Source: Isochrysis galbana
Taxonomy: Eukaryota; Haptophyta; Isochrysidales; Isochrysidaceae
DNA: 64,000 bases
Direction: 5' to 3'
NCBI GenBank assembly: GCA_018136815.1
Contig: CM030936.1
Coordinates: forward strand, 4,292,474-4,356,473
The first letter of the stretch is position 1, and the number at the start of each line of letters is the position of its first letter. Below are positions 51,774 through 63,112 of this stretch, in pieces. Below the pieces are notes generated by a model, which was not told the origin of the DNA, made no database searches, and saw only the letters and a list, made by a program, of their open reading frames with translations. A program made the translations under genes and the position numbers.

Positions 51774-51998
51774 TATGAAGGAAAAACCAGCGGCGTCGAA
51801 TGGGAGCTCTTTGAAGACGTCGTGGAACGCATGCGCAAGGTGGCAAGTGCAAACGACTATGTGTTTGAGCTCCTTGACTTCATCAAGACGAATGTGCTAC
51901 CAATCGAAGGGGATAGCATCAAGGCCAAAATTGCCAATGCACCTTCTCACGTGGTCAATCAGTTTCACTGTTTACGGCACATGATGATCTTAGCTTGA
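51774..51998 (+). CDS. Short orphan coding fragment inside the AT-rich island
   Basis: A frame that begins upstream in the repeat continues with natural-looking sequence to a stop at 51998 (EWELFEDVVERMRKVASAND ... DYVFELLDFIKTNVLPIEGD ... APSHVVNQFHCLRHMMILA). It is mostly helical with no recognised family. Its beginning is cut by the repeat arm, so it is probably the tail of a larger gene. Confidence 0.35.
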   Translation, partial: YEGKTSGVEWELFEDVVERMRKVASANDYVFELLDFIKTNVLPIEGDSIKAKIANAPSHVVNQFHCLRHMMILA

Positions 51999-52078
51999 AC
52001 GCTCTGCTAACCAAATGCGCTTGTCGATAGTATGCGTATCAATTATTGAATCACGTAAGCTAAAACATTATGGATCCG

Positions 52079-52756
52079 CTAGACTCTAGTAAATTTGGCG
52101 ACAAAATCTAACAACTCCGGAGTATCTTGTATTTTACTTTCTCCTTTCTTTACCCACCATGGTCGTTCTATGTCAAGAAGCAAAACGACCCTATTCTCGT
52201 CAGTATCGTTGACGCCAATATGTTCTTTGCTGTCATCGAACACAATCCACTCTCCCTTTGTAATCTGGCGAAATTCACCCTCGACTGCAACCCCACTTCT
52301 ACCTTTTGTTTCGGGATCTGGAATAACAATGCCCATATGACAACGAAGAGCTTCATTGGCTAATCCGCTCCATCCGCGATGTTTGTTTAGTTCAGTTCTA
52401 GGACCGAGTTTGCTAAAAATCGCAGTTCGAAGCCCTGGAATGCTTCTGATTAATTCAATTGTCTTTGGAAATGTTGTCGAGTACTCTGCATTCCAAACTC
52501 CAAAGCCATAGAGTGGAACTACCTTCCAATCATGACCCTCTTCTTTTGTGTAAAGATATTCTTCTGGCCAATCATAAATTTTGTACTCACTTCCAAGAAA
52601 CTCTCTTTCAATGAGTTCAAAGTTGTTTGCGAGCATCTCAAGATGCGGAAAGACTTTGTAGGGGTTCGGGTAAAACCGCTGACGACATCCAAAGTAATGC
52701 TTCACGCAATGCTTCCCGCCTAGAAATAGCGTAGATAATATTACAATGATAAACAT
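52079..52756 (-). CDS. Aspartyl/asparaginyl beta-hydroxylase-like dioxygenase
   Basis: 225 residues. An Fe(II)/2-oxoglutarate oxygenase of the Asp/Asn beta-hydroxylase family. The iron-binding His residues are seen in RCHMGI (H140) and DDSKEHIGVND (H179), and the 2-oxoglutarate-binding Arg in ENRVVLLLDIERPW (R189). The segment FSKLGPRTELNKHRGWSGLA is also typical. The N-terminus MFIIVILSTLFLGG is hydrophobic and could be a signal anchor, placing the enzyme in the secretory pathway. I chose this Met because the longer frame to 52849 runs back through the inverted-repeat arm. GC is about 40%, far below the neighbouring LINE and host genes, suggesting recent transfer, possibly from a large algal virus or another microbe. 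Substrate unknown. Confidence 0.8.
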   Translation of the reverse strand: MFIIVILSTLFLGGKHCVKHYFGCRQRFYPNPYKVFPHLEMLANNFELIEREFLGSEYKIYDWPEEYLYTKEEGHDWKVVPLYGFGVWNAEYSTTFPKTIELIRSIPGLRTAIFSKLGPRTELNKHRGWSGLANEALRCHMGIVIPDPETKGRSGVAVEGEFRQITKGEWIVFDDSKEHIGVNDTDENRVVLLLDIERPWWVKKGESKIQDTPELLDFVAKFTRV

Positions 52757-52800
52757 AAAGATGACTTCTTTATTTTTCGAAATTAATCCGCGCGGCCGAC

Positions 52801-52956
52801 TCCCTCGTCCCGTGACAAGCAGCGACCCGTCTGCAACAATTGGACCCATAGGTGTTTGAATATAGGGACATATTTTGGGGGGGGGTAAATTGTATAAGGT
52901 GTAGAAAAAGGCAATGCAGGGGGCTAAAAAAAGGGAACCTCAAGTTGCATCCTCTC
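52801..52956 (-). repeat. Inverted-repeat arm, right
   Basis: Reverse-complement partner of 51614-51773. A few indels lie in its C-run and T-run. Confidence 0.8.
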
Positions 52957-52974
52957 ATCACCGCCTCCGGCATG

Positions 52975-53415
52975 GGCCGTGGGTGTGGAGACTTCCGCGT
53001 GGATTTGGCCAAGCAAGGAACGCTACCCGTCGATGTGGGCACTCATCGAGCCATACATACATGGGCCGTTGGTGCAAGGCAAAACTCATGCTCGTCGGCG
53101 ACTACGACTACTCCGACGAGTACGAGAAGATCCCAAAGACCAAATACATTGGAGACGAGGCCGCCGTCGCGTACCTCTGCATGGAATACATCACGGCATC
53201 ACGGCGCTCGCGTACGATGAAACGACATGTGCGCCAAGCAGCTGGCAAACTCTGGATGCAGGACTAGAAAGAAGGCCGTCCTCGCACGCATCACGGACCT
53301 CGTCACCCAGGATCCGCCAAGCGACCTGGTCGCCTGCCAGCAGAACGACATTGATAACAGGATCGAGGACAAGGAGTGTGTGTGTGAGAAAAAGACGAAG
53401 AAGATGAAAACTTAG
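52975..53415 (+). pseudogene. Frameshifted coding remnant of unknown family
   Basis: Natural-looking peptide sequence is spread over three frames: ETSAWIWPSKERYPSMWALI with PYIHGPLVQGKTH, then LMLVGDYDYSDEYEKIPKTK with YIGDEAAVAYLCMEYIT, then KKAVLARITDLVTQDPPSDL ending KMKT at 53415. Two frameshifts or short introns would be needed to join them. No domain is recognised. Confidence 0.4.
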
Positions 53416-53567
53416 GCAGGTGTTCCGTGACGTGTTCCGGAAAGTGGGGTACCGTGGGGGAAAAAGTTGCTATGCGCACGCGCCGCGTCCTTGCGCCTTA
53501 CTAACATAACATTCTGAGTAAAAACAAAATTATCACCTGGCCCTCTTTTGACGGAACGCGACTTTAG

Positions 53568-53592
53568 GCCTAGGCCTAGGCCTAGGCCTAGT
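53568..53592. repeat. Short (CCTAGG)n tandem repeat
   Basis: Four copies of the palindromic hexamer in TAGGCC phase. Too short and of the wrong sequence for telomeric DNA. Confidence 0.7.
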
Positions 53593-54213
53593 TGTAGGTG
53601 GCTCCATGAGCCATGAGGCATCACAGGGGGGGCGCGACGGCCATCTCTATCTTGCATCTTGCGGCGCGGGAATACGGCGTATGCGTATACGAATACTTCG
53701 TACCGCTACTCTTCTTTGCTTGTCCCCCCTCTCCCCCCGCGCGCGGCCCCCTCTCTCCCCCCCCACCGTCCGTCCGTCTGCCCGTGATGTGTCTTCTCAA
53801 GAGAGAACGGAGTGGAAAGAACCCCTTGTTTTCTCTCTCTCTTCGAGTCTCCCTCTCTCTCTCTCTGAGAGATCTGGCGGAATTCAGAAGTAAAACAGGA
53901 GGAGGGGCAGTGGGAAGAAGAGGAGAAGAGGAGAAGAGGAGAAGAGGAGAAGAGGAGAAGAGGAGAAGAGGAGAAGAGGAGAAGAGAAGAAGAGAAGAAG
54001 AGAAGAAGAACCCCCGCGTCCCGTCCACAGCGGCACACACACATCGGCTTCCGATTCCTTTTTCGCACGTGACGAGCTGGATCAGATCGGGAGGGGTGTG
54101 GCACGCTCTGGTCGACCAGGGCTTCCAGCACCTGTGCCGCCTACCGCTCTGGGGGTTGGGCTTTGCGGAAAGGGTGTGCAGAGGTTTCGCTAGTCGGCGG
54201 GCCAGCAGCCGTG
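53593..54213. other. Spacer with an 8-bp purine microsatellite
   Basis: About 53914-53990 is GAGAAGAG repeated some nine times, then (GAAGAA)n to 54009. (CT)n runs precede it at 53836-53865. No gene is seen before 54214. Confidence 0.5.
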
Positions 54214-57200
54214 ATGAGCGCCAGGCCAGCTACGCCTGCCTCCGCCTCTTGTCCAGCTAGCGCTGACGAAGAGAGCGCTGAGCGGGTGAAAGAGCGGGAG
54301 CTGTACGAGCTCAACCAGATCTACGAGGCAGCGGCCGGGACAGGGAGAGACGTGTCGAGCTCATGTCCCGCCGTCGATCCGCAAAGTGCGCTCCCCGAAG
54401 CGACGGGGACGCTCAGTCAGTCGGATGGCGTTGAGGGCAACGAGGTGGGACGCCAAGAAAGTGGCCAGCAAGGGAGCCTACCCGCACGCCCGCCTGCAGC
54501 GGAAGCAAGTGGAGAGACGTTGTGGTGCTGCCGTTCCGGGGTCGAGACAGCTCTGTTTCGCTTGTGTTACCTCGACTTTGGGCCCATGCTGACGCTGCTT
54601 CAAGCGGCTATGGTCGCTTCTGAGCGCGACATCTCCTACTTCATAACCGATACTGCTGCGTACATTGTCTCCAAGATGTGGGACGATATGCTTGCTTCAG
54701 AGATCTTCCACACCTCGAGCACCTTTCTATGCAATGCTAACTTTGGTCGGCCGTGCACACCGCCGACATCCGCAGCTATCCAGTGAGGCCGCGCAGAAGG
54801 CTGCCCAGAAAGCATCGTGCTAAGTAATGGTTTTGCCCCGCACTGCATGTGTGAGGTCACCGAGCCGACCCCTCTTGCCCTTCCAGACTGCGATACATGA
54901 TTTTCCTGATTATCGTCTGCGCATTTCTCAAGACATACGTCGAGGCCAGGCCGTCACGTCGCAATCGAGGAGCTCTCATCATTCCTGTCATGCTGGGAAT
55001 CCTCGTGGTGGGCTTGGAATGCCCATGACGCTCTCTCCTAGCCACAACTCTGAACTCGCTGCCCTTGGTCTTCCCGTCAATCTGGCGCCAGTAAATGCCA
55101 ACTGGATCTAGTAGATGTCAGCGCACAGCATCATCTTATCTTGTGCGCTCCATCGCCTGGTACCGTAGGGCTGGGCGCTCGGCCGAAGCATCTTAACGCT
55201 TCGGCTCGACATCGAAGCTCTTCTTCTTGGCTGCGACAAGTTCGTCCCTCGCTTTTCATCGACTCTATCCACGGGCGGAATCGGCTCTCACTTTCACCAC
55301 CGGGGCCACATTTTCGGGTTGGTCTCTACCCCATCCGACGTCCCCGACTTCTTTAACTCAACAATCAGCCCGTTTGCCGCAACGGCAGGAGCGATTGCCG
55401 CTGGGGCCAACGCGGGCGGCAAGGACGACATGGTTTGTGAGGATCTCCATCCGTCGGAATACACCATTCGCTTCAGGATTGCCTATGTAAGATCGAGCAG
55501 TTCACGTACCAAGCCCTTGGTGGAAGTGATACAATCCTGCTGACACCTTCGGGCTCTTGTTTCGCCCAACAGGCTGCAGTGGTAACGTTTGTCTCCTCGT
55601 TGCTCATCATTCTCCTTGAGCCCGGTGCAGCGCTCGCTTTTCTAGGGACTTCCCAATTTCGCCGCACCTTGGGCAGGAGAATGCGCTCACTCCTCCAGCT
55701 CTTTTCAGAGGCGCTTTCCATCACTTCAATGATGTGGTGCGTCCGTTTATTTCACAGACCTTTGCCCAGCCATTCACTTCATCCCTTCTGAGGCCACCCA
55801 TGCCGTCCCCTCCTTTCATCCGTTTCATTCGTGGCAGCTGGAATGACGCTCTAATCACTACAGCAGAGAAAGGCGTAGACTCTTCCCAGGGCGACATCAA
55901 GCTTCGACTCCTGGTCTTCTACTCCGTGGCGATGACATTCGGAGGCTCGGCTATCGCCATGTCGTTCAACAAATGGTCGGTTCACCTGACCACGCTTGCC
56001 GCAACTTCGAAATCGTTGGCTAGCGCTCAGGCAAGATGTGGCGCTCACACTAGCCTACTCTTGTGATATTCCAAGCCTTACCTTCAGCATTGAGTTGACC
56101 AGCATCCGTGGCCAGATAAGGTGGGTTTGTTTGTCTGAGCGCCACAACAGAATCCATCATCGCCGCCTTCCGCCTTCCACTGCCACGATATGACTCAGGT
56201 GTCCTGCAAGCTCGAAGTGGAACGCCAGTATCAAATAGCGAAACGGCGTCTAATTTCTCCACGCGACGAGCGTGGAGGACACGCAAGTGGGGAGTGTAAC
56301 GCACAGCACGGCCAAAGCTCAGCCCAAGGGCGGAATGTAATCGTCTTGGAAGTAGATTCGCTTGACGGTCCGAGTCCGGTCTCAATGGATCGAGGTCTAG
56401 AGGAGGATTCGCCGTCTCCAGCGCTCCTCGCCTCGCCAGCGGCACTGACTAGTAAGAAGGCAGCCTTTCGCGTTTATGAGATTGGTGCGACATCCCCAAA
56501 TGGCTGCCGGTAGCGCACCCCCAGATGCTTCCGCTTCCTATTCACCTAAGGGAAACCTTATGCCCGTAGCCGAGCCACAATTTGTCCTTCATTCACAACT
56601 TTGCGAGCTTCAAATATTCGTTCAAGTGAAATCCAAGTTTGAGCCGTAGCGCCTTCCCTCTTAGGTGCACGCATTCGAAAACTAAAATGGCGTCTTCATT
56701 TCGTCGGAGCCTCGCAACGCATGCTAACACTCCTGGAGGCAACCCTTGGAACGGTGAGGGTCTACATATAAACTGTCTTTAGTCGCCACATCCCACACCG
56801 ATCGGCGCTGCATCGTCGTATGCGAGTAGTGCCAACGGAATGTGAGGTGACTATTACATGCTATCCGGCGAACCGGCAGCCGTATATCATCCGCCCCGTG
56901 CAGGTTGCGGGATGTGCCTGGACTGAATATGTCGTGGCGATGTACCCAACAACGGCTGCGTTTCCGACCAGCGCATCCACGCTCCTTGAGAACGTGCAAA
57001 TCGCTATCTTCCTTTCAATGCTCGCTTTTATATGGCTCACTTTGACGGGAAGCGCAACTGGGCATAGTATTCACGAGCCCAAATCGAATGACATGACGGA
57101 TGGCAACGTCATAAGGGATAATGATGCCGGAAATAAGCCACACTTCGTTACAACCGACAGCGCACGCACTTCTCATGAGCGCGTCTTCATCGGTGGCGCC

Positions 57201-57946
57201 TTCTCTTTCTTGACAGGCTGGGCGTGGATCGCCGTTGTGAGATGCACTTGGCTCATGCCGTGAGTTGCCAGCCCACATGCCACCCACTCCATGTGCATAA
57301 TGCTTCACGAGCATCAACGTGCGCCTACACTGTCCACTTACGACACATATTTGAGCTTTGAACGAACGCTCACCAGTCCACGAACCTTCACATTCCCTCT
57401 TGCTCACTCCAGATATGCTTATCTTGGCTGGAATCGCGATGCCGTTAGCTTTGATTATGGCGCATATCGCTATGCACTCGAGCTCCTTCTGACGCTCACT
57501 TTCTGCCCAGTGCGCTCGCCGTGTACTCCTCTTCCTCTTTGCCTTTGCGCACGTATCGCCCAAACAAAGCATTGTAGCATTGTCATGGCTCGCGGCTGAA
57601 GACTGCATACTGCTCTTGCGGTCGCTTCAAGCAAGGCGATATGCTTCTTCGACCGAGCGTTCTCACGCATTCAAATCTCATGACTGTTCAGATTGCCACT
57701 TGGCTCGTGGTGTGCGCGGCTCTATCAACCAAAACGGCGTACGAGGCCGGGGCCGCCGTAAGATGGCGGCGTCACACACGACAGATGCGAGCACTCAAAG
57801 CTTTTGGCAGAGCAGCGGCACGTGCCACGGCTGCTCGCGATGCTTTTTCTAGCCGTTTGTCATCACGACGTGCCAATTGCTCAGATAACTTGCTCTCACA
57901 AGCCCCATTATGTCAATCTCTCTTGCCAAAGACAGAGTCCGCGTGA
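54214..57946 (+). CDS. Probable multi-exon multi-pass membrane protein (incomplete model)
   Basis: Exon A 54214-54782 begins MSARPATPAS and has ERVKERELYELNQIYEAAAG. It joins in phase (GT-AG) to exon B from 54887, which has two hydrophobic segments (YMIFLIIVCAFLKTYVEA and GALIIPVMLGILVVGLE). Coding-like pieces continue: one ending at 55486 (DFFNSTISPFAATAGAIAAG) that joins in phase to 55573 (VTFVSSLLIILLEPGAALAF); a shifted frame to about 56010 (LLVFYSVAMTFGGSAIAMSF); 56199-56513 (VSCKLEVERQYQIAKRRLIS); 56820-57263 (VQIAIFLSMLAFIWLTLTG); and 57400-57946 with more hydrophobic stretches. Regular membrane segments in one direction suggest one large gene with several introns, or a decaying one. 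I do not recognise the family, and the exon borders beyond the two joined pairs are uncertain. Confidence 0.4.
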
Positions 57947-58484
57947 GCCTAGTTGCTCTTCACACGCATATAGGAGAAAGGCATACCACCGCCTTGAGGC
58001 GATCGATAGATAGAGATATAGAGATTGATCTACCGAGAGTGACGATTATTGCCTCAGCCTCAGTTATGCTCAGCCCGGACGGTTGCACACGGTGACGGCG
58101 TTATTAGGCGGGGCAACCCTCGTGGCGGTTCACCACACCTTGCAAAGCCAATGGCACAACAATGGCACCCCACTTGCTACTTGAGAGGTCGGACGATTTA
58201 TAAGATATAGGAAAGAGCGAAGGACGAAGGAGAGTACTATGTGCTTGTACTATTCGTAGGCGTGCGTGCATGCGACCATGGACGGTCGCAATTAGATAAT
58301 TGAGTGCGAATGATTGATGATTGACTTCGGGTGATGATGGGCGGAGCGTCAGCGATAGTAGGCCGCAGGGAAGACGAATGGAAGCATGTTGCATGTTGCC
58401 AGCCTGTGGTCTGTGGTACACAAACAAACCCCCGCCTACTCAAAAGGTTAGAAAATCCCGCCCTAGAAACTAGGACCGCGTCCT
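57947..58484. other. Spacer, no gene seen
   Basis: Mixed sequence with short frames only. Confidence 0.4.
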
Positions 58485-58637
58485 ATGACGAATTGGGATG
58501 GCCCATAGGCGGCCTGAGGGCAATGAGGAAGGAGGCATGCCGGCGGCAGGCGCGACGGAGGAGACGACTTCGGAGACGCTGACGGGTTGAAGCCCGTCAG
58601 CAGAGGCGGAGGAAGGAAGGCGGGCAGGCGGGCTTGG
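58485..58637 (-). repeat. Dispersed repeat with hairpin, copy 2 (inverted)
   Basis: Reverse-complement relative of 37341-37480. The hairpin (58579-58600) keeps an 8-bp stem with one mismatched pair next to the loop. Confidence 0.6.
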
Positions 58638-59679
58638 GCTCAAGAACCAGCGTGCGAGCTACTAGTGACCCCCCACCCTGCTCGCGAGAGCTCTGGGATC
58701 TGCATGGCCACCACCTCCAGGCCATTCTTCGGCCGATCGCGGGCGATCGGACGTCGCGGAAGCTCCGCGTTTCTAATAGTGATGCGCCCTACATTCACCA
58801 CTCTGATTGCCCCTCCCGTCCTCCCGTGAGCTCCCGCCTCAATCTCCCAAAATGGCCCGCCACGCGCGGGGGGGGGAGGGGGGTCATTCACCGACGCCAT
58901 TGCCCTTCGTGGGGCGGGAGGGGTCGTTCGGAGGGGGGAGGGAGTTGCCGGGGCAGGTAGGGGGGGACCCTAAGGAATCCTTGGACACCCAGGGGAGGTG
59001 GGAAATAGTGGATAGTGGTTAAAATGAGTGAGTGACCGGGCTAACAAAGGACAAAGGGGCGGGTTGAAGACCGCGGCGTAGCCTTTGAAGTAGCCCTTGC
59101 AGCCTTTCGGCCCAGCGTGCACGCGGACGGATGTCCTTGATGTCTCCTCCGACCTCCGAGCTTTTTCTCTTTGCAGTTCATTGATGGCGTAGTCGAAGGG
59201 GGAGGTGCGGGGTTTCTAATGGCGGCGTAGTCGATGGGGGAGGGTTGACCCTTCATGTGCGTGAACCGAGTATAACTTTGTTGAATGGCACATAGAACAT
59301 CGCAGAAAAACTGCAAGCAACGCTACAAGGTGCTGCTCACAACGACAATGCAGGCCATAATCATCGCAATGTCATTACCCGACCGGACCACTACTGCCCG
59401 GTTGTTGGGAGAGCAACACTTAAGCAACACACATCCGTGTCGCTGTAACTCGCTAGGGCCCAAAGCCCAAGACAAAAAAGGGGGGTTTGAAAGCTGGCGC
59501 CGGGTTCAGTTGATGAGAGGAGTCGCAAAGGGGCGCATCGCCGTGCTATTTCTCCTCGTATGCGCTCGGCAAGCTAAGATGTGTCAATTTGCGTGAGCAG
59601 TTGCTAGTTGGGAATATTCACAAATGAAAAAGCCGAACGCCGCCGGAGCGACACAACGAGGGGCAGGAGCAATGCGATG
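58638..59679. other. Spacer, no convincing gene
   Basis: G-rich around 58860-58970. A short duplicated phrase (GGCGTAGTCGA-GGGGGAGG) lies at 59184-59206 and 59222-59244. Nothing recognisable as a gene. Confidence 0.4.
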
Positions 59680-60687
59680 CTAGCCGATGATTGTCGCACT
59701 CGAGCCTTCTAAAAGCGGCACGTCGTCAATATCAACCCAATACACATCGCCGTCGACCACGACCGCCACATACTGGTTGCCTCCCTCAGAAGCGGAGGAA
59801 CAGCTGTCCTCATGGCACACCCGGTCCGAGTCGTCACAGTCGGCATATTCCTGGTGTGCCGTCGACCCCTGCTCAAGGAGAAGGATATTGGTATTTTCCA
59901 GTTTCCACGACCAATCGGGGAGGCGAGAGACCTTGAAGGTGAGGAAGGTCTCTTCGGGTGGGCCAACCACCACTGCCCTGCCGCCGTCCGTCAGGCGCCA
60001 TGGGAAGCGGATTCCGGAGGGGTGCCCCAACGTTTTCCCGTCCAAAGAGAAGCACAGTGCGCTCGTCGAAGTGGGCGAGTCAGAGAATGAAAGCGTTTTC
60101 CGCTTGAATGTGAAAGTGAAGCGAAAGGCTGGCAGCTCGTTCTCGTTCAGGCGATCCCGGCGTGCGCGCTCCTCGGCCGCGCGGTACTCAGCGCGCCAGC
60201 CGCGGAACGACTCAGAACTTCGGATGCACGCCCGACGGGCCTCTCCTGTCTCATCGTCGTTGATACGGAAGCGCTCAGCCTTGTCTGCACGCTGCGCTTG
60301 GCAGAGTGGGAGCCAAAGCAGGTCCCCCTCGACACTCTCGCTCCATTGGCGGCAGACGCAGGCGCAAGTACCGAGCGTCGGCACGTCGCAAAAGCTAAGA
60401 ATCTGCATAAGCACGCCTTCATTCTCAAAGATGGCGCCGCTAAGTTGGGCGTTGACCATGGCGGCCTCCTCGGCCGCTGCCTCTTCGGCCTCGGCCTCCG
60501 CCTCGGCCTCCGCCATCGCGCGCTGCAGCCATTGCTCGCGGACGCGGAGCGCATGCGCGACGTGCGCGAGGTCCTCCTCGCTGTACTCACGCCGAGAACG
60601 CGGCGGGCAGCAGGCGTGCGGCGCTGGATGAAAGTGCTCCGCCTCCTCGTCGATCCGCAACCCGACGAGGGAAGAGCTGCCCAACAT
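59680..60687 (-). CDS. F-box protein
   Basis: 335 residues. F-box proteins link substrates to SCF ubiquitin ligases through Skp1. The F-box is at about residues 87-129: NEGVLMQILSFCDVPTLGTC followed by CVCRQWSESVEGDLLWLPLC, matching the L/I-x-x-I-L-x-x-L ... C-x-x-W pattern. Ahead of it are a helical stretch (YSEEDLAHVAHALRVREQWL) and an Ala/Glu repeat (AEAEAEAEEAAAEEAA). The C-terminal half (about 190-335; FRFTFTFKRKTLSFSDSPTS, ETFLTFKVSRLPDWSWKLEN, YVAVVVDGDVYWVDIDDVPL) is beta-rich and may be the substrate-binding domain; I cannot place it. The start is the Met at 60687. The frame stays open upstream but is Pro/Ser-rich filler, apart from a hydrophobic segment (ISLTALVAGVCLALLALSLF) that could belong to a longer form. 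No intron is seen. Confidence 0.75.
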   Translation of the reverse strand: MLGSSSLVGLRIDEEAEHFHPAPHACCPPRSRREYSEEDLAHVAHALRVREQWLQRAMAEAEAEAEAEEAAAEEAAMVNAQLSGAIFENEGVLMQILSFCDVPTLGTCACVCRQWSESVEGDLLWLPLCQAQRADKAERFRINDDETGEARRACIRSSESFRGWRAEYRAAEERARRDRLNENELPAFRFTFTFKRKTLSFSDSPTSTSALCFSLDGKTLGHPSGIRFPWRLTDGGRAVVVGPPEETFLTFKVSRLPDWSWKLENTNILLLEQGSTAHQEYADCDDSDRVCHEDSCSSASEGGNQYVAVVVDGDVYWVDIDDVPLLEGSSATIIG

Positions 60688-61304
60688 CGTCGCTAGCGGT
60701 GGAGGGTACAAACGGCCGGCGGGTGCGCGCCCCGGGCAGAACAACGAGAGTGCGAGGAGCGCGAGACAAACGCCTGCGACAAGGGCGGTCAGTGAGATGT
60801 AGAGACAGAGACAGAAGGAATGGGGGTATGGCAATGGCAACCAAGTGTGCTGAGTGGCGGGGAGGGGGTAGGTTTGAATGTGGCTAAGGGACTTTGTGGA
60901 GTTACTGGATGGCGGATGATACGTTTGAGAGGGCAGTCGCAAGAGAAGAGAGCAACGATGAGGCTGAGAAGAAGTGAAGAAGTGATGATTGGGAAAGTGG
61001 GGAGGGAGATCGCGGAAGGAAGCGGGCAACTTAGGGAGGCAGCGATGAGGAAGAGGGGAGGTGTTGGGGGTGGGGGAGAGTAGTAGGTGGGAGGGAGGGA
61101 GGGTAGGGAAGGGGGGGGCCGGGGGGGGGACGCAGGAAAAAGGTGTGGTGAGAGGGCTGGAGGCAGAGCAGGCCGCACCCGAGCCCCTGGCAGCAAGCCG
61201 AGGCCGACGTCTCTCTCTGTCTCTCACCCCCCTCTCCCTCCCCTACTCTCTCTCCCTCTCTCTCCCTCTCCCTCCCCCCTCCCTCCCTCTCGCTCCCTCC
61301 CTCT

Positions 61305-61342
<38 letters not shown>

Positions 61343-61850
61343 CCCCCTCCCCTTCTCATCTAGCCTTGCGCTATTTTTAGCCCATATACCCTTCCCTACG
61401 GGGGCAGCACGCCACAGCGACGGACGGAGCAGAGGCAGAAGGCCCGCCTCGCCAACTCACAGCTCCCCCAGTACAAGTAGGTGGTACAGTGGGAGCACAC
61501 AAAATAGTCGAACGCGAACGCAACTCACACTTTTGGACCGTTTGAACATAGTCAACGACCTACTACTCCCTTGACCCCCAAAGTGAACACTTTGAAAAAC
61601 ACTGACAAATTGCAAATTTCCTCGCGACGCGTACACGCGGCGCTCAACACCTCGCGGCTGTGCCGCGAACACACAACACACCCAACTGCCCAACTCAAGG
61701 CGCGCGACAAGGGACAGCCGTCAACTACATACTCAACCCCCCTAAAAAGTGAACGCGCGTATTCAAGGGTTTTTGCAAAGTTGAAAGTTGAAACAGCCCT
61801 CGCCTTGATTAAAATGACTACGATGACTACAATCTTTTTGCCTTTAGTCT
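60688..61850. other. Upstream region of the F-box gene
   Basis: Pyrimidine-rich on the + strand at 61205-61345 (long CT runs), hence purine-rich on the F-box strand. No other gene is seen. Confidence 0.4.
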
Positions 61851-62113
61851 GACTATGAATACAGCAACCTTGGAATTAATCATGGCATAATTAATCGTTT
61901 CTTTCAATAGTCATAAAACTTGACTATAGTCAACTAAAACACTCTCTCTACTTTTACTGTGCTACCATAGTATTGCGCGCGCTGCCCAGTTTTGTTGTTA
62001 TCGGCCGCCGTTGTCCCCCCCCTCGCCCCTGCCGCCTGCCCAAGCGATGGCGCCCCGCTGCAAGCAGAACCAAAGGCGCATCACGTCCATGTTGCTGCCG
62101 GAGCTGAAGCGGC
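61851..62113. other. AT-rich patch with TAGTCAT / ATTAAT words
   Basis: CATAATTAAT, GACTATAGTCAA and ATAGTCATAA here are echoed at 62560-62680 (GACATAATTAG, TAGTCATAGTCAA). The two patches may be the ends of one AT-rich element spanning about 61800-62680, but no clean terminal repeats were found. Confidence 0.3.
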
Positions 62114-62343
62114 CGAGGAGTTGTTGTATTCCTGCCCATCTGAAGGCTGTAGGCATGAATATTCGTGTAAGGTACGCGCTCACAATTACAATTGAACAGT
62201 TCCCCGTGTTGCCACTGACGCACAAGACACACAGAGTCGGATTCCCCATGGCCTCAAGTCCAGGTTTGCAGATTTTGGTCTCGAAATTTGCGATTCGAAT
62301 TTTGTTTTTGCTGTTACTATAATTGTTGGCTCGTTTAAGGTAA
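62114..62343 (-). repeat. Dispersed repeat, copy 2 (inverted relative of 43868-44095)
   Basis: Same word order in reverse complement, roughly 70% identity. Confidence 0.5.
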
Positions 62344-63112
62344 TAAACAGGCATGACTTCGACTTCTCGTTCTGCAGTCGCCCTGCGAGACTCTCTCTCT
62401 CTCCCTCCGTCCGCCTCTCCTCGGCCGACGGCAGGAAGATTCGTATAAAATATTCTCCGGTCCCAAGATATCTCGTGGGCGTTCGCAATGAGATGTGTGA
62501 TGTGCTGTGCGTGCTGCGCCCGCGCCAGCCGTAGTCGAGTATTATGACTATTTTAGTCATGGGCTCGCCACCATTAATTATACCTTGATTAGCAGCCTTC
62601 GGCCATTAATCAAGACATAATTAGAGCAAATCTCATGTAGTCATAGTCAATACTCAACTAAATAGTAAATAGTGTATTCAAGGTGAGGGTTGAGTTGAAA
62701 AAGGGTTGAAAGAGGGATTCAGGAGGGAGTTGTAAGAAGTCGCGTTCCTCAAACATTCCTCAAACTGGTTATTGTAAGGAAGCGCAGTGCGCGCCTCTTC
62801 CAACGGTCTTCAGGTGAAAGAGGGTGTTCTAGGAGGGGCGATGGCGACGGCGGCGAAGGTGAGGGCTGCCCTTGCAGTGGCCTTGCCACCCTCTCACAAG
62901 AGGGAAGGCATGCATGCCGCGCGTGCTGAGAGTGATAAGGGCAGCTTCCTCTCCACTGACCACATGCCTGCCGCGCAAACGGAAGCCAGCCGGCAGCTGC
63001 AGTGCATGAATGAAGTCCGGAAGGTCTGCAAGCCGCACACCGAAGCGCGAATATATATCACGCACGAGCACATGCTCGTCGCCGCCCACAGCCGCTGATT
63101 CTCGTTCGAGTC
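62344..63112. other. Spacer, no convincing gene
   Basis: AT-rich around 62540-62680. A frame at 62787-63098 has natural-looking patches but no recognised feature. Confidence 0.35.

Noticed and set aside
53568-53592. (CCTAGG)n considered as internal telomeric repeat
   Set aside because: Not a TTAGGG-type unit and only four copies.
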